Numbered from the stretch's first letter, positions 16,757-25,126 are shown. The stretch is DNA of 64,000 nt from Rhodopseudomonas boonkerdii (GCF_021184025.1 NZ_CP036537.1:4836001-4900000), one strand, 5' to 3'. Notes: generated from the sequence alone by a model not told the origin. Made by a program: numbers and translations.

Positions 16757-17125
16757 ATGAAGTGGTTTCGAGCAAATATCAGGAACGGAGCGAAGCTGGC
16801 GCTGTTTGCGCTGGCGGTGCAGATCGTCCTGTCGTTCAGCCACATCCATCTCGACGAGGTTCATGCCGCGCCGGGCGACGCCGCTGCCGTCACCCAGGTG
16901 CAGGCGCCGTCCACGCCGGACACCGATCACCTGCAGCACCGCGTCGGTGTGCCCTGCGATATCTGCGCGGTCATGGCGATGGCCGGCACGGCGCTGTTCT
17001 CGGCGCCGCCGATCCTGCTGCTGCCGGACGCGACCGAAATCGCCTATGCGGCCATCAAGGCCGAATTCGACCATCTCGCTTCCATCAGCGGCGCACCACA
17101 GCCGCGGGGACCACCGAACATCTGA
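16757..17125 (+). CDS. DUF2946 family protein
   Basis: 122 residues. The N-terminal segment ALFALAVQIVLSFSHIH is a signal or membrane anchor. The rest has His and Cys residues suited to metal binding: SHIHLDEVH, TDHLQH and the CDIC pair in PCDICAVMAMAG, followed by a hydrophobic stretch. DUF2946 members commonly sit beside copper or zinc TonB receptors; their role is not known. The start at 16757 was preferred over an upstream in-frame codon at 16736 because the hydrophobic segment then sits at the normal distance. It is followed by the receptor gene after 123 bases. Confidence 0.75.
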   Translation: MKWFRANIRNGAKLALFALAVQIVLSFSHIHLDEVHAAPGDAAAVTQVQAPSTPDTDHLQHRVGVPCDICAVMAMAGTALFSAPPILLLPDATEIAYAAIKAEFDHLASISGAPQPRGPPNI

Positions 17126-17239
17126 CTTCACCCGTGAACCAACGCCGCCCGGATTCCGTCCGTGCGACACCACCACCGTGAATTTCGCATCACCGCGATT
17201 GCCGGCTTCAGCGCAACGACGCGCGGCCGGTGAAGTCAG
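17122..17239 (+). other. Candidate long-range mRNA pairing between the DUF2946 stop and the receptor ribosome site
   Basis: CTGACTTCACC (17122-17132) contains the DUF2946 stop codon and is the exact complement of GGTGAAGTCAG (17229-17239), whose last two bases are the first two of AGGA, the Shine-Dalgarno sequence of the TonB receptor (ATG 17249). Pairing could hide the ribosome site until ribosomes finishing DUF2946 open the helix. This is inference from complementarity only. Confidence 0.4.
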
Positions 17240-17248
17240 GACCATTCC

Positions 17249-19603
17249 ATGCCCATCTCATTCAAACGCGCTCTCCTGCTCGGCTCTACCGCCGTCATCG
17301 GATGGAGCGCCCTCCCGTCATTCGCCCAGGCGCAGACGCAGCTTCCCGCCGTGGAGGTGACTGCGCCGAGCCCGATCGTGCGCCGCAAGCCGGCACCGCA
17401 TCCGCAGGGCCACACCCACGTGACCCGCACCGCCCCGAACCGCACGCAGGTGCCGGTGGAAGCCGAGCCGCCTGTTGCGTCAGCGCCGCCGCAAGGCGTG
17501 CTGCCGGTGGTCACCGATCAGTTCGCTACCGTCACCGTGGTGCCGAACGAGGAAATCCGCCGCTCCGGGGCCAATACGATGGGCGAGTTGCTGGCCAACA
17601 AGCCCGGCATCGCCGCTTCAGGCTATGCACCCGGCGGCGCCAGCCGACCGATCATCCGCGGCCTCGACGTCAACCGCGTCGGCATTGTCGAGAACGGCAT
17701 GAGCAGCAATGGTGCCTCCGATCTCGGCGAAGATCACTTTGTGCCAGTCGATCCGTTCGCGGCTAATCAGGTGGAAGTCATCCGCGGCCCGGCCACCCTG
17801 CGCTATGGCTCACAGTCGATCGGCGGCGTGGTCTCCGCCTCCAACAACCGCATTCCCGACGCACTGCCAAACTGCGCCGTCACGGCACCATTCCAGAACT
17901 ATGGCCTGCCGACGAAAGCCCCCGCCGCTGGTCTCGCCGCACCGGGCTGCATGAATGCAGAAGTTCGCACCTCGATCAGTTCCGTCAATCGCGGCATCGA
18001 TGGCGGCATCCTGCTGGATGCCGGCGGCGGCAATGTCGCCGTACATGCCGACGTCTATGGCAGCATGGCGCGCGACTACAATGTGCCGTCCTATCCCTAT
18101 GCCGATCCCGGTCTCGCCTTCAACGGACGCCAGCCGAATTCGGCCAACCAGTCCTCCGGCGCATCGGTCGGCGCGTCGTATTTCTTCACCGGCGGCTATA
18201 TCGGCGCGGCGATCACCCATAACGACACGACCTATCGTATCCCCGGTGTAGAAGGTGCCGAAGTCGGCACCCGCATCCGCGGCGAGCAGACCAAAGTGAC
18301 CGTGAAGGGCGAGTATCGCCCCGACTCCGCTGCGATCGATGCGGTGCGCTTCTGGATCGGTGCGACTGATTACCGGCACAATGAGATTGGCCTCGCCGAT
18401 GCCGCCGATGCCAGCAGCGATGGTGTGCGCCAGACCTTCACCAATAAGGAGCAGGAAGGCCGACTCGAAGTACAGTTCATGCCCTTCAATGCCCGCTTCG
18501 CCACTGTGACCTCCGCCGTCGGCCTGCAGGTCAATCATCAGGAACTGACGGCACCGAGCCCCGACGATATCGGCAGCCCGCTGAACGGACTGTGGGACCC
18601 CAACCGCAATACCCGCGTGGCCGGCTACAGCTTCAACGAATTCAAGTTCAGCGACAGCACGCGTGCGCAGATCGCCGGCCGCATCGAACATGTGGAATTG
18701 TCGGGCACCACGCCGTCACTGATCCCCGAATTGTTCGACCTCAATGCCGATCCCGGCGCCATCGGTCCGGCGGTCGGACGTAACCTCACTTTCACGCCGA
18801 AGAGTGGCAGTATCGGCCTGATCCAGGACCTGCCTTGGTACGGCCTCTCGGCCAGCATCACCGCGCAATATACCGAGCGTGCACCGAAACCGGCCGAGCT
18901 GTTTTCGCGCGGCGGGCATGATGCCACCGAGACTTTCGACATCGGCAATCCCAATCTCGGCATCGAGACCGCGAAGTCCATCGAACTCGGCCTGCGCCGC
19001 GCCGCCGGCCCGGTGCGCTTCGAGCTCACCGGCTACTACACCCAGTATACCGGCTTCATCTATCGTCGCCTTACCGGCAACAAATGCGGCGACGGCGTCT
19101 GCGCCGACGATCCGACCTTGGAGCTGAACCAGGCGATCTATTCGCAACGCGACGCCACCTTCCGCGGCGGCGAATTCCAGACGCAGATCGACGTCACCCA
19201 GCTCGGCAGCGGCACTTTCGGTATCGAAGGCCAGGCGGACGTGGTGCGTGCGACCTTTGCCGATGGCAGCAATGTGCCGCGCATCCCGCCGGTGCGCGCC
19301 GGCGGCGGCCTGTTCTGGCGCGATGCCAACTGGTTCGCGCGCATCAACATGCTGCATGCCTTCGCGCAGAACGACATTGCCGATGTCGCCGAGACACCGA
19401 CCAATGGCTACAACCTTCTGAAGGCCGAGGTGAGCTACAAGACGCTGCTCGATCCGCGCATTTATGGTGCGAAAGAGATGACGGTGGGCCTCGTCGGCAA
19501 CAACCTGCTCAACGAGAACATCCGTTACGCAACGTCCTACAACAAGGATAACGTGCTGCAGCCCGGCATGAATGTGCGGGCCTTTGCGACGGTGAAGTTC
19601 TGA
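17249..19603 (+). CDS. TonB-dependent outer-membrane receptor, ZnuD-like
   Basis: 784 residues. A signal peptide ends near SFAQA. A TonB-box-like PAVEVTAP follows, then a Pro/His-containing linker (HPQGHTHV) and a plug domain starting around residue 90 (TVTVVPNEEIRRSGANTMGE). The plug motif VEVIRGPATLRYGSQSIGGV followed by NNRIP is characteristic of the ZnuD zinc-receptor group. The rest is a beta-barrel ending in aromatic phenylalanine (FATVKF). It should import a metal or metallophore with energy from TonB/ExbBD. The Zur-like box upstream and a DUF2946 neighbour support zinc, though copper or another metal cannot be excluded. Confidence 0.85.
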   Translation: MPISFKRALLLGSTAVIGWSALPSFAQAQTQLPAVEVTAPSPIVRRKPAPHPQGHTHVTRTAPNRTQVPVEAEPPVASAPPQGVLPVVTDQFATVTVVPNEEIRRSGANTMGELLANKPGIAASGYAPGGASRPIIRGLDVNRVGIVENGMSSNGASDLGEDHFVPVDPFAANQVEVIRGPATLRYGSQSIGGVVSASNNRIPDALPNCAVTAPFQNYGLPTKAPAAGLAAPGCMNAEVRTSISSVNRGIDGGILLDAGGGNVAVHADVYGSMARDYNVPSYPYADPGLAFNGRQPNSANQSSGASVGASYFFTGGYIGAAITHNDTTYRIPGVEGAEVGTRIRGEQTKVTVKGEYRPDSAAIDAVRFWIGATDYRHNEIGLADAADASSDGVRQTFTNKEQEGRLEVQFMPFNARFATVTSAVGLQVNHQELTAPSPDDIGSPLNGLWDPNRNTRVAGYSFNEFKFSDSTRAQIAGRIEHVELSGTTPSLIPELFDLNADPGAIGPAVGRNLTFTPKSGSIGLIQDLPWYGLSASITAQYTERAPKPAELFSRGGHDATETFDIGNPNLGIETAKSIELGLRRAAGPVRFELTGYYTQYTGFIYRRLTGNKCGDGVCADDPTLELNQAIYSQRDATFRGGEFQTQIDVTQLGSGTFGIEGQADVVRATFADGSNVPRIPPVRAGGGLFWRDANWFARINMLHAFAQNDIADVAETPTNGYNLLKAEVSYKTLLDPRIYGAKEMTVGLVGNNLLNENIRYATSYNKDNVLQPGMNVRAFATVKF

Positions 19604-19620
19604 GATCGTGCACGCGTCGT

Positions 19621-19652
19621 TCCGGACTGCGCTCTGCGGGCGCAGATCCGGA
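19621..19652 (+). terminator. Hairpin after the TonB receptor gene
   Basis: TCCGGACTGCGC pairs with GCGCAGATCCGGA over a seven-base loop with a single bulged A, giving 12 base pairs. It lies 18 bases after the receptor stop and has no T-run, so it may terminate weakly or protect the mRNA end. Confidence 0.4.
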
Positions 19653-19675
19653 GCCTCGTACGGCTCTACCACTCT

Positions 19676-19782
19676 GCCCTTATCCCGAGGAGCGGTCGTC
19701 TTCGACCGCGTCTCGAAGGATGCGCCAAGCACACCATGGTTCGAGACGCGCGCAAGATGCGCGCTCCTCACCATGAGGGCGG
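19676..19782. repeat. Paired inverted repeat, family A (copy 2)
   Basis: Arms CCCTTATCCCGAGGAGCGG... and the facing GGTTCGAGACGCGCGC...CACCATGAGGG, the same two-arm plan as 10619-10709. It sits between the convergent receptor and acetyltransferase genes. Confidence 0.65.
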
Positions 19783-19796
19783 AATTTGTTGCGTAG

Positions 19797-20309
19797 TTAC
19801 TTCGCCGCGTTCCAATCCGGCCTGACAGCACCGGCAATCCCGTCCGCTGCGCCATCCACCAGCTCCAGCACCAACAGACGCTTCTGGTCCACCGGCCCGG
19901 GCATGGTCACATCACCCTTCGGAATCGCCTTGAAGCCGACGCGACTGTAATAGGGCTCGTCGCCGACCAGCAGGATCAGCCTGTGTCCCTTGGCGCGCGC
20001 ATCATGGATCGCACGGTCCAGCAGCTTGCGGCCGACCCCGCGGCTGCGGAATGGCGGCTCCACCGTCAGCGGCCCGAGCAGCAGCGCCGGCGTATCGCCG
20101 ATGCAGATCGGCAACTGCCGCACCGATCCGACCAGCAGCGTGCCGATGCGCGCCGTGAAGGACAGATCGAGCAGATGGCTCACATGCTCGCGCAGCCGAT
20201 AAGCAGACAGCACGAAACGGCCGGGGCCGAAAGTGCGGGCCACCAGCCGTTCGATCGGCTGGGCGTCATTGGCGGTTTCCGCCGCGATGATCAGATCGAG
20301 GTCACTCAT
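19797..20309 (-). CDS. GNAT-family N-acetyltransferase
   Basis: 170 residues, full length for a single GNAT domain. The acetyl-CoA binding loop is seen as EPPFRSRGVGRKLLDRAI (the Q/R-x-x-G-x-G/A pattern, about residues 84-101), preceded by LLLGPLTV and followed by ILLVGDEPYYSRVGF, which is typical of the YhbS-like branch. The substrate is unknown. It lies 61 bases upstream of nothing obvious in its own direction and is followed by the family A repeat; the NUDIX gene upstream on the same strand ends at 20371, so the two could share a transcript. Confidence 0.85.
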   Translation of the reverse strand: MSDLDLIIAAETANDAQPIERLVARTFGPGRFVLSAYRLREHVSHLLDLSFTARIGTLLVGSVRQLPICIGDTPALLLGPLTVEPPFRSRGVGRKLLDRAIHDARAKGHRLILLVGDEPYYSRVGFKAIPKGDVTMPGPVDQKRLLVLELVDGAADGIAGAVRPDWNAAK

Positions 20310-20370
20310 GTCGGCCCGCGGGATAGCATCTGACAGCGGCGCGGTCCATCGCCGGTCTATTCAAGCCTTT

Positions 20371-20865
20371 TCAAGCCTTGGCCCGCCAGGTCGAGATCAC
20401 GGGCTTGCCGTCGAAAATCTCTGCCAGCCGCTGGCGCGTCCCCTCGGTGGTGTCGTCAGGCAACGCGTCCAGCGTAAAGAAGCCGGTTTCGGCGATCTCG
20501 TTGTTCGGCTCCGGCATCCGGTCCTGATGGAAATCCCTGACCACATAGACCACCACATGATCGCGGATCGAGACGTGGCTGTTGAGGAACACGCCATGCA
20601 GAACCGGCTCGCCGGTGATTTCGATCCGCCCCTCCTCGCGCAGCTCCATGTCCAGCGCCTCGCGAAAGGTCTGGCCGACCTCGACGCCGCCGCCAGGCAA
20701 ATACCAGCCGGCGACATAGGTATGCCGGACAAGAAACACGCGATTGTCTGCATCGACAACCACCGCGCGCACGCCCAGCGTCATGCCGCGGGCGAAGCGG
20801 AAATACAGATGCACGACTCTGCGGAGGGTCGGCTCCAGCCGCTGGCGCAAGGTCGGCCTGGTCAT
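20371..20865 (-). CDS. NUDIX hydrolase
   Basis: 164 residues. The NUDIX box reads GGGVEVGQTFREALDMELRE and continues EGRIEI: the first conserved Glu is Gln and one Arg is Met, but the catalytic ELREE helix is intact. A variant box of this sort with EEGRI rather than EELGI recurs in a Rhizobiales NUDIX branch whose substrate is not known. The N-terminus VHLYFRFARGMTLGVRAVVV is typical of that group. ATG 20865 is divergent from the metallophosphoesterase at 20976, leaving about 110 bases for two promoters. Confidence 0.85.
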   Translation of the reverse strand: MTRPTLRQRLEPTLRRVVHLYFRFARGMTLGVRAVVVDADNRVFLVRHTYVAGWYLPGGGVEVGQTFREALDMELREEGRIEITGEPVLHGVFLNSHVSIRDHVVVYVVRDFHQDRMPEPNNEIAETGFFTLDALPDDTTEGTRQRLAEIFDGKPVISTWRAKA

Positions 20866-20975
20866 TGCAGTCGTCCTCGTCGGGCCACGCGGCTTCGTCC
20901 TTGCGTCATCGCCGCCACCTTGCCAAAAACGGACAGGGCTTCACAACCATATGACCGGCGACTGCTTAGCAAACG

Positions 20976-21860
20976 ATGACCGCATTCACCCTCGCGCATC
21001 TGTCCGACCCGCATGTGCCGCCGATGCCCGACCCGGAATGGCGCGAATTGCTCAGCCAGCGCGTGCTCGGCTATATCAACTGGAAGCGCAACCGGCATCA
21101 ATATCACCGCCGCGACATGCTCGATGTGCTGGTCGCGGACATGCATGCGCAAGCGCCCGACCACATCGCCGTCACCGGCGATCTCGTCAATCTTGCGCTC
21201 AAGGCCGAATTCCCACGCGCACGGCGGTGGATCGAGGCGGTCGGCAAGCCTGATGCTGTCTCGCTGGTGCCGGGCAATCACGACGCCTATGTACGCGGTG
21301 CGCCGGAGACATTCGCGGAGACCTTTGGCGACTATATGCGCAGCGATGACGCCACGACGCCGACCTTCCCTTACCTGCGTATTCGCGAACCGGTGGCGCT
21401 CATCGGGGTGTCGTCGAGCGTTCCGACCGCGCCTTTCATGGCGACCGGCTGGCTCGGCAATGCGCAGCTCGAGGCGCTCGACCGCCTGCTGGCAAGCCTC
21501 GCCGATACCCATCTGTTTCGCGTGCTGCTGATCCACCATCCGCTGCGCTCGGACAAATGGATGAAGCGGCTGACCGATTCCCATGCGCTGCAGGCGCTGC
21601 TCAAGCGCCACGGCGTCGAACTGATCCTGCAGGGTCACGACCACATCCACTCGACCATGTGGTTCGACGGTCCGCAGCGCCGCATCCCGGCCATCGGCGT
21701 ACCGTCGGCCTCATCGCTCGCGCACGGCCACAAACCGGCGGCAGCATATAATATGTTCGCCATCGAACGCGACGGCGAGCGCTGGCGCTGCGAGCAGACC
21801 GTGCGCGGCTTCGGCGACGGCAATATGGTGCATGAGCTGAAGCGGACGTTACTGGTGTAA
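20976..21860 (+). CDS. Calcineurin-type metallophosphoesterase
   Basis: 294 residues containing the full set of metal-ligand motifs in order: LSDPHV (residues 8-13), TGDLVN, PGNHDAY, LIHHP and GHDHIH. This family hydrolyses phosphodiesters or phosphomonoesters with a two-metal centre; close relatives are cAMP- or glycerophosphodiesterase-like but substrate cannot be decided here. No signal peptide is present, so it is cytoplasmic. It is convergent with the membrane protein at 21970, with a family E repeat between. Confidence 0.88.
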   Translation: MTAFTLAHLSDPHVPPMPDPEWRELLSQRVLGYINWKRNRHQYHRRDMLDVLVADMHAQAPDHIAVTGDLVNLALKAEFPRARRWIEAVGKPDAVSLVPGNHDAYVRGAPETFAETFGDYMRSDDATTPTFPYLRIREPVALIGVSSSVPTAPFMATGWLGNAQLEALDRLLASLADTHLFRVLLIHHPLRSDKWMKRLTDSHALQALLKRHGVELILQGHDHIHSTMWFDGPQRRIPAIGVPSASSLAHGHKPAAAYNMFAIERDGERWRCEQTVRGFGDGNMVHELKRTLLV

Positions 21861-21868
21861 CGCTCCGC

Positions 21869-21968
21869 CGTCATTGAGAGGAGCGTAGCGACGGAGCAAT
21901 CCACAAGCCAAAAACTGGATTGCTTCGCCCAAACGGCTTTGCAATTCGTCAGGGTTCGCAACGACGGG
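21869..21968. repeat. Paired inverted repeat, family E
   Basis: CGTCATTGAGAGGAGCG...GGAGCAATCCA faces TGGATTGCTTCGCCC...GTTCGCAACGACGG. The arms match the CGTCATTGCGAGGAGCG-type interspersed repeat frequent in Bradyrhizobiaceae. It fills the gap between two convergent genes. Confidence 0.65.
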
Positions 21969-21969
21969 A

Positions 21970-22527
21970 CTAGTGTCCGCGCATCGAGACGAACAGCGCC
22001 AGGGCGAACAGCCCGATTGCACCGACCACAACTCCGAGCACGAACGGCCAAAACCTGCTGCGTTGCCGCACCACCGGCACCGGCTTCGCCTCCGGCGGCG
22101 GCGTGGCCGTCGCCAGCACATGTTCACGCTCGATCATGCGGCGCGCGATGTAATCGGTCACCGCCTTCACCATCGTCGGAACGTCATGCGATTCAGCGAG
22201 CACCTTACGGCCGAAACGGGTGTCCTGCACGAGGCGGTACATCCGCTTGTCGCGCCCCATGACCACATGCGCGATCATGTCGATCCACAGCCGCGGGGCG
22301 TCGCCCTGGCTGATGCCGCGATCGAACAATTCGATATCATGCGGAATTTCACCGAACAGCGGATCGAGCGCCTCGTTGAGAATGTCGAGCCGGGCCATTT
22401 CGGCATCGCGGAGATCGACCACGACCCCGGTCCGGTCTGCGGCCTCGATCCGGGCCTGCCGAAGCGCGTCGCGCAGCCGCTTCGGCTGGGCGTCGTTGGC
22501 CGCATTGTTCACGCCGCTTGCCACCAT
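21970..22527 (-). CDS. Hypothetical protein with C-terminal membrane anchor
   Basis: 185 residues, not recognised as a named family. The N-terminal two thirds is soluble, charged and helical (DAEMARLDILNEALDPLFGE, RLWIDMIAHVVMGRDKRMYR), then a Pro-rich linker (TPPPEAKPVPVV) and one membrane helix at about residues 161-180 ending close to the C-terminus. That tail-anchored shape suggests a cytoplasmic domain held at the inner membrane. It probably has orthologues in Bradyrhizobiaceae. It is preceded on its strand by DUF4170, 244 bases upstream. Confidence 0.65.
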   Translation of the reverse strand: MVASGVNNAANDAQPKRLRDALRQARIEAADRTGVVVDLRDAEMARLDILNEALDPLFGEIPHDIELFDRGISQGDAPRLWIDMIAHVVMGRDKRMYRLVQDTRFGRKVLAESHDVPTMVKAVTDYIARRMIEREHVLATATPPPEAKPVPVVRQRSRFWPFVLGVVVGAIGLFALALFVSMRGH

Positions 22528-22673
22528 CGCAACTCCGCTTCACGCCTGTGCGCCCCACCGGATTAACCTACCAGTAACTGTAAGTGACCGAAAGGGCGTT
22601 CATTTCCAGAGACTTGGCTTCAGATGCTTGGCTTCAAGGAGCTGGCTCCAGAGCTTTGGCGCAGACGCGAAAC

Positions 22674-22702
22674 GGCCCCACCCGGTTGGGCCGGATGGGG
22701 CC
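22674..22702 (-). terminator. Possible terminator after DUF4170
   Basis: GGCCCCA (22674-22680) pairs with TGGGGCC (22696-22702), with further pairing of CCCGG/CCGG inside. On the minus strand it is followed by GTTTCG, a weak T-run, 70 bases after the DUF4170 stop. Confidence 0.4.
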
Positions 22703-22771
22703 ACTCGCGACTTGGGCGTTTCCCGTGAGGCTGGGCTGCGGCGCTCTTGGGGGCAAGCCGCAAGCTCAAAC

Positions 22772-22981
22772 TTAAGCGACTTGGCGGCTCGGCTCTTCCA
22801 CGATCGAGAAGCGAACGCCGGCGCGGTGACGGTTTTCCTCCGACACGGTCTTCCAGGCTTCCTCGGCCTGCTTGCGGGTCTTGAACGGGCCCTGAACCTG
22901 GGCGGACCCCTCGACCAGCTTATGGAAGTTCATCGAGCCGAATTCGCCGCCGATGACCCAGAAATTGCTGCCGTGTGACAT
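22772..22981 (-). CDS. DUF4170 domain protein
   Basis: 69 residues, the full length of the DUF4170 family. Family features are SNFWVIGGEFGSMNFHKL at the start, GPFKTRKQAEEAWK in the middle and RAGVRFSIVEE near the end. It is a small soluble alpha/beta protein of unknown function, widely kept in Alphaproteobacteria. It is divergent from the ScfR-type regulator, with 166 bases between the starts that contain short TGTCA repeats. Confidence 0.8.
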   Translation of the reverse strand: MSHGSNFWVIGGEFGSMNFHKLVEGSAQVQGPFKTRKQAEEAWKTVSEENRHRAGVRFSIVEEPSRQVA

Positions 22982-23113
22982 GTCGTTCTCCTCAGATTTC
23001 TCTTACATTCGTGACATGCGCGTCGCATTCACCGTGTGAAGAGATAACGACAAACGCAGCGAAATCGCCAGATGGCTTGTGTTTGAATGGTGATGCGATG
23101 TAACATCATCACT

Positions 23114-23135
23114 TGTCACAAATGTCATAATGTCA
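23114..23135 (+). promoter_or_regulatory. Three TGTCA direct repeats upstream of the ScfR-type regulator
   Basis: TGTCA occurs at 23114-23118, 23123-23127 and 23131-23135, spaced nine and eight bases, ending 12 bases before the start codon. The phased copies suggest a protein-binding site, most simply autoregulation by the adjacent regulator. Confidence 0.35.
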
Positions 23136-23147
23136 CGATTGTAAATC

Positions 23148-24593
23148 ATGGCCGCTGAGACCAGCAAAAAACTGTTTGTCGGCCCCCGTTTCCGCCGGAT
23201 CCGGCAGCAATTGGGCCTGTCGCAGACCCAGATGGCCGAGGGGCTGGGCATTTCGCCGAGCTACATCAACCTGATCGAACGCAACCAGCGGCCCGTGACA
23301 GCGCAGCTATTGCTGCGCCTGGCCGAGACCTACGATCTCGACCTGCGCGACCTCGCCACCGCCGATGAGGACCGCTTCTTCGCGGAGCTGAACGAGATTT
23401 TTTCCGACCCGCTGTTCCGGCAGATCGATCTGCCGAAACAGGAGCTGCGCGATCTCGCGGAGCTATGCCCCGGCGTCACGCATTCGCTGCAACGGCTCTA
23501 TGCCGCCTATACCGAAGCGCGGCGCGGCGAGACGATGGTGGCGGCGCAAATGGCGGATCGTCACGACGGCGCGTCCTATGAGGGCAACCCGATCGAGCGC
23601 GTGCGCGATCTGATCGAGGCCAACCGCAATTACTTTCCGGAACTGGAAACGGCGGCGGAGGCGCTACGCGACGAAATCAATGTGCCATCGCAGGATCTGT
23701 TTGCGGCACTCGCTGCACGCCTGCGGGACAAATATTCGATCGTCACGCGCATCATGCCCGTAGACGTCATGCGCGAGACGTTGCGGCGATTCGACCGGCA
23801 TCGCCGGCAGCTTCTGATTTCCGAGATGGTGGATGCGCCTGGCCGCGCATTTCAGGTCGCCCTCCAGATCGGGCTGGTCGAGTGCTCATCGAATTTCGAG
23901 AGCATCATCAGCCGCGCCGGGCCGCTCGCCGATACGCAGCGCCGGCTCTATCGCATTACGCTCGCGAATTATTTCGCAGCGGCCGTGCTGATGCCTTATG
24001 CGGCGTTTCACGCCGCAGCGGAAGCGCTGAGCTATGACGTGCAGGTGCTCGGTCAGCGCTTCAATGTCGGCTTCGAGCAGATCTGCCATCGTCTCACCAC
24101 CCTGCAGCGGCCGAATGCGCGCGGCGTTCCATTCTTCATGCTGCGCGTGGACAATGCCGGCAATGTCTCGAAACGTTTTTCGTCGGGCACATTTCCGTTC
24201 TCGAAATTCGGCGGCACCTGCCCGCTGTGGAACGTGCACTCAACCTTCGATACGCCGGACCGCCTGCTGCAGCAGGTCATCGAACTGCCCGACGGCAACC
24301 GCTACTTCTCCATCGCGCAGACGCTGCGCCGCTCGCCCGCACCGCATCCACATCTCCAGCCGCGCTTCGCCATCGGCCTCGGCTGCGAGATTCGTCATGC
24401 TAGCAAACTGGTTTATTCAGCGGGGCTCGATCTGGAAAAAGCCGAGGAGACGCCGATCGGCGTGAACTGCCGGCTGTGCGAACGCGAAAATTGCAGCCAG
24501 CGCGCGGAGCCGCCGATTACACGAACGCTCCTTCTCGACGAGAACACACGGCGGGTGTCGAGCTTTGCATTCAGCAACGCACGGGAGATCTAG
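23148..24593 (+). CDS. XRE-family short-chain fatty acid / ScfR-type transcriptional regulator
   Basis: 481 residues. An XRE helix-turn-helix spans about residues 9-65 (LGLSQTQMAEGLGISPSYIN). The middle holds an IrrE/ImmA-like region without an HExxH zinc motif (NYFAAAVLMPYAAF), and a DUF2083 domain with RFNVGFEQICHRLTTLQRP. The C-terminus has C-R-L-C-E-R-E-N-C near residues 441-449, a Cys cluster that could bind metal. Relatives (RamB, ScfR) sense short-chain acyl-CoA metabolism and regulate glyoxylate-type genes. No target operon is adjacent except DUF4170 across the divergent region. Confidence 0.85.
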   Translation: MAAETSKKLFVGPRFRRIRQQLGLSQTQMAEGLGISPSYINLIERNQRPVTAQLLLRLAETYDLDLRDLATADEDRFFAELNEIFSDPLFRQIDLPKQELRDLAELCPGVTHSLQRLYAAYTEARRGETMVAAQMADRHDGASYEGNPIERVRDLIEANRNYFPELETAAEALRDEINVPSQDLFAALAARLRDKYSIVTRIMPVDVMRETLRRFDRHRRQLLISEMVDAPGRAFQVALQIGLVECSSNFESIISRAGPLADTQRRLYRITLANYFAAAVLMPYAAFHAAAEALSYDVQVLGQRFNVGFEQICHRLTTLQRPNARGVPFFMLRVDNAGNVSKRFSSGTFPFSKFGGTCPLWNVHSTFDTPDRLLQQVIELPDGNRYFSIAQTLRRSPAPHPHLQPRFAIGLGCEIRHASKLVYSAGLDLEKAEETPIGVNCRLCERENCSQRAEPPITRTLLLDENTRRVSSFAFSNAREI

Positions 24594-24620
24594 CGGGAAG
24601 CGGCTTTTCATTATTTTTAG

Positions 24621-24652
24621 CCGGGTAATATTGACATCCGAATTATACCCGG
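24621..24652. promoter_or_regulatory. Operator-like dyad over a -35 box upstream of DUF1330
   Basis: CCGGGTA (24621-24627) and TACCCGG (24646-24652) form inverted arms with A/T-rich flanks, and a perfect -35 hexamer TTGACA (24631-24636) lies between them. The likely start of DUF1330 is 37 bases downstream. The layout fits repression of this promoter by a dimeric regulator. Confidence 0.5.
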
Positions 24653-24688
24653 ACATTAATCGCGCCTTCTCGATTGAAAGGACGCATC

Positions 24689-25126
24689 GTGCCCATCCCT
24701 CCGCCTTGTTATCTCGAACCCACGCAGGCCAATGGCCGACGCTTTGTCCGTCGGGAATTTGTGGGCAATCTCGTCATGCTGAACCTTCTCAGATTCCGGG
24801 AGATTGCCGATTACACCGCTCATCCCGAGCTTGCGCCGCCTTCACCGATCAGCGGATCGAGCGCCTTCGATTGCTATATCCGCCACACATTGCCGATCCT
24901 GCGCGCGACCGGCGGCGATCTGATCTTCCTTGGTGCCGGCGGCTCGTTCCTGATCGGCCCCGAGGACGAGCATTGGGACAGCGTGATGCTGGTCCGCCAG
25001 CAGAGCGTGGCCGCCTTTCTGGATTTCGCCGAGAACCAGGCCTATCTCGCCGGCCTCGGTCATCGCACCGCCGCCCTGCAGGACTCGCGCTTGCTCCCCC
25101 TTGATGAGCGACCTTTGGCGGCCTAG
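24689..25126 (+). CDS. DUF1330 domain protein
   Basis: 145 residues with a ferredoxin-like alpha/beta fold expected from the family. Recognisable pieces are VMLNLLRFREIADY, SSAFDCYIRHTLPILRATGG, and WDSVMLVRQQSVAAFLDFAE, the last like the DUF1330 end motif. The GTG at 24689 has AAAGGA six bases upstream and was chosen over the TTG at 24674. Function is unknown. It has its own promoter-operator, so it is probably induced by a specific signal. Confidence 0.7.
   Translation: MPIPPPCYLEPTQANGRRFVRREFVGNLVMLNLLRFREIADYTAHPELAPPSPISGSSAFDCYIRHTLPILRATGGDLIFLGAGGSFLIGPEDEHWDSVMLVRQQSVAAFLDFAENQAYLAGLGHRTAALQDSRLLPLDERPLAA

Noticed and set aside
22610..22660. Imperfect tandem CTTGGCTTCA repeats
   Set aside because: Two to four degenerate copies only, in a non-coding gap; probably drift or slippage.
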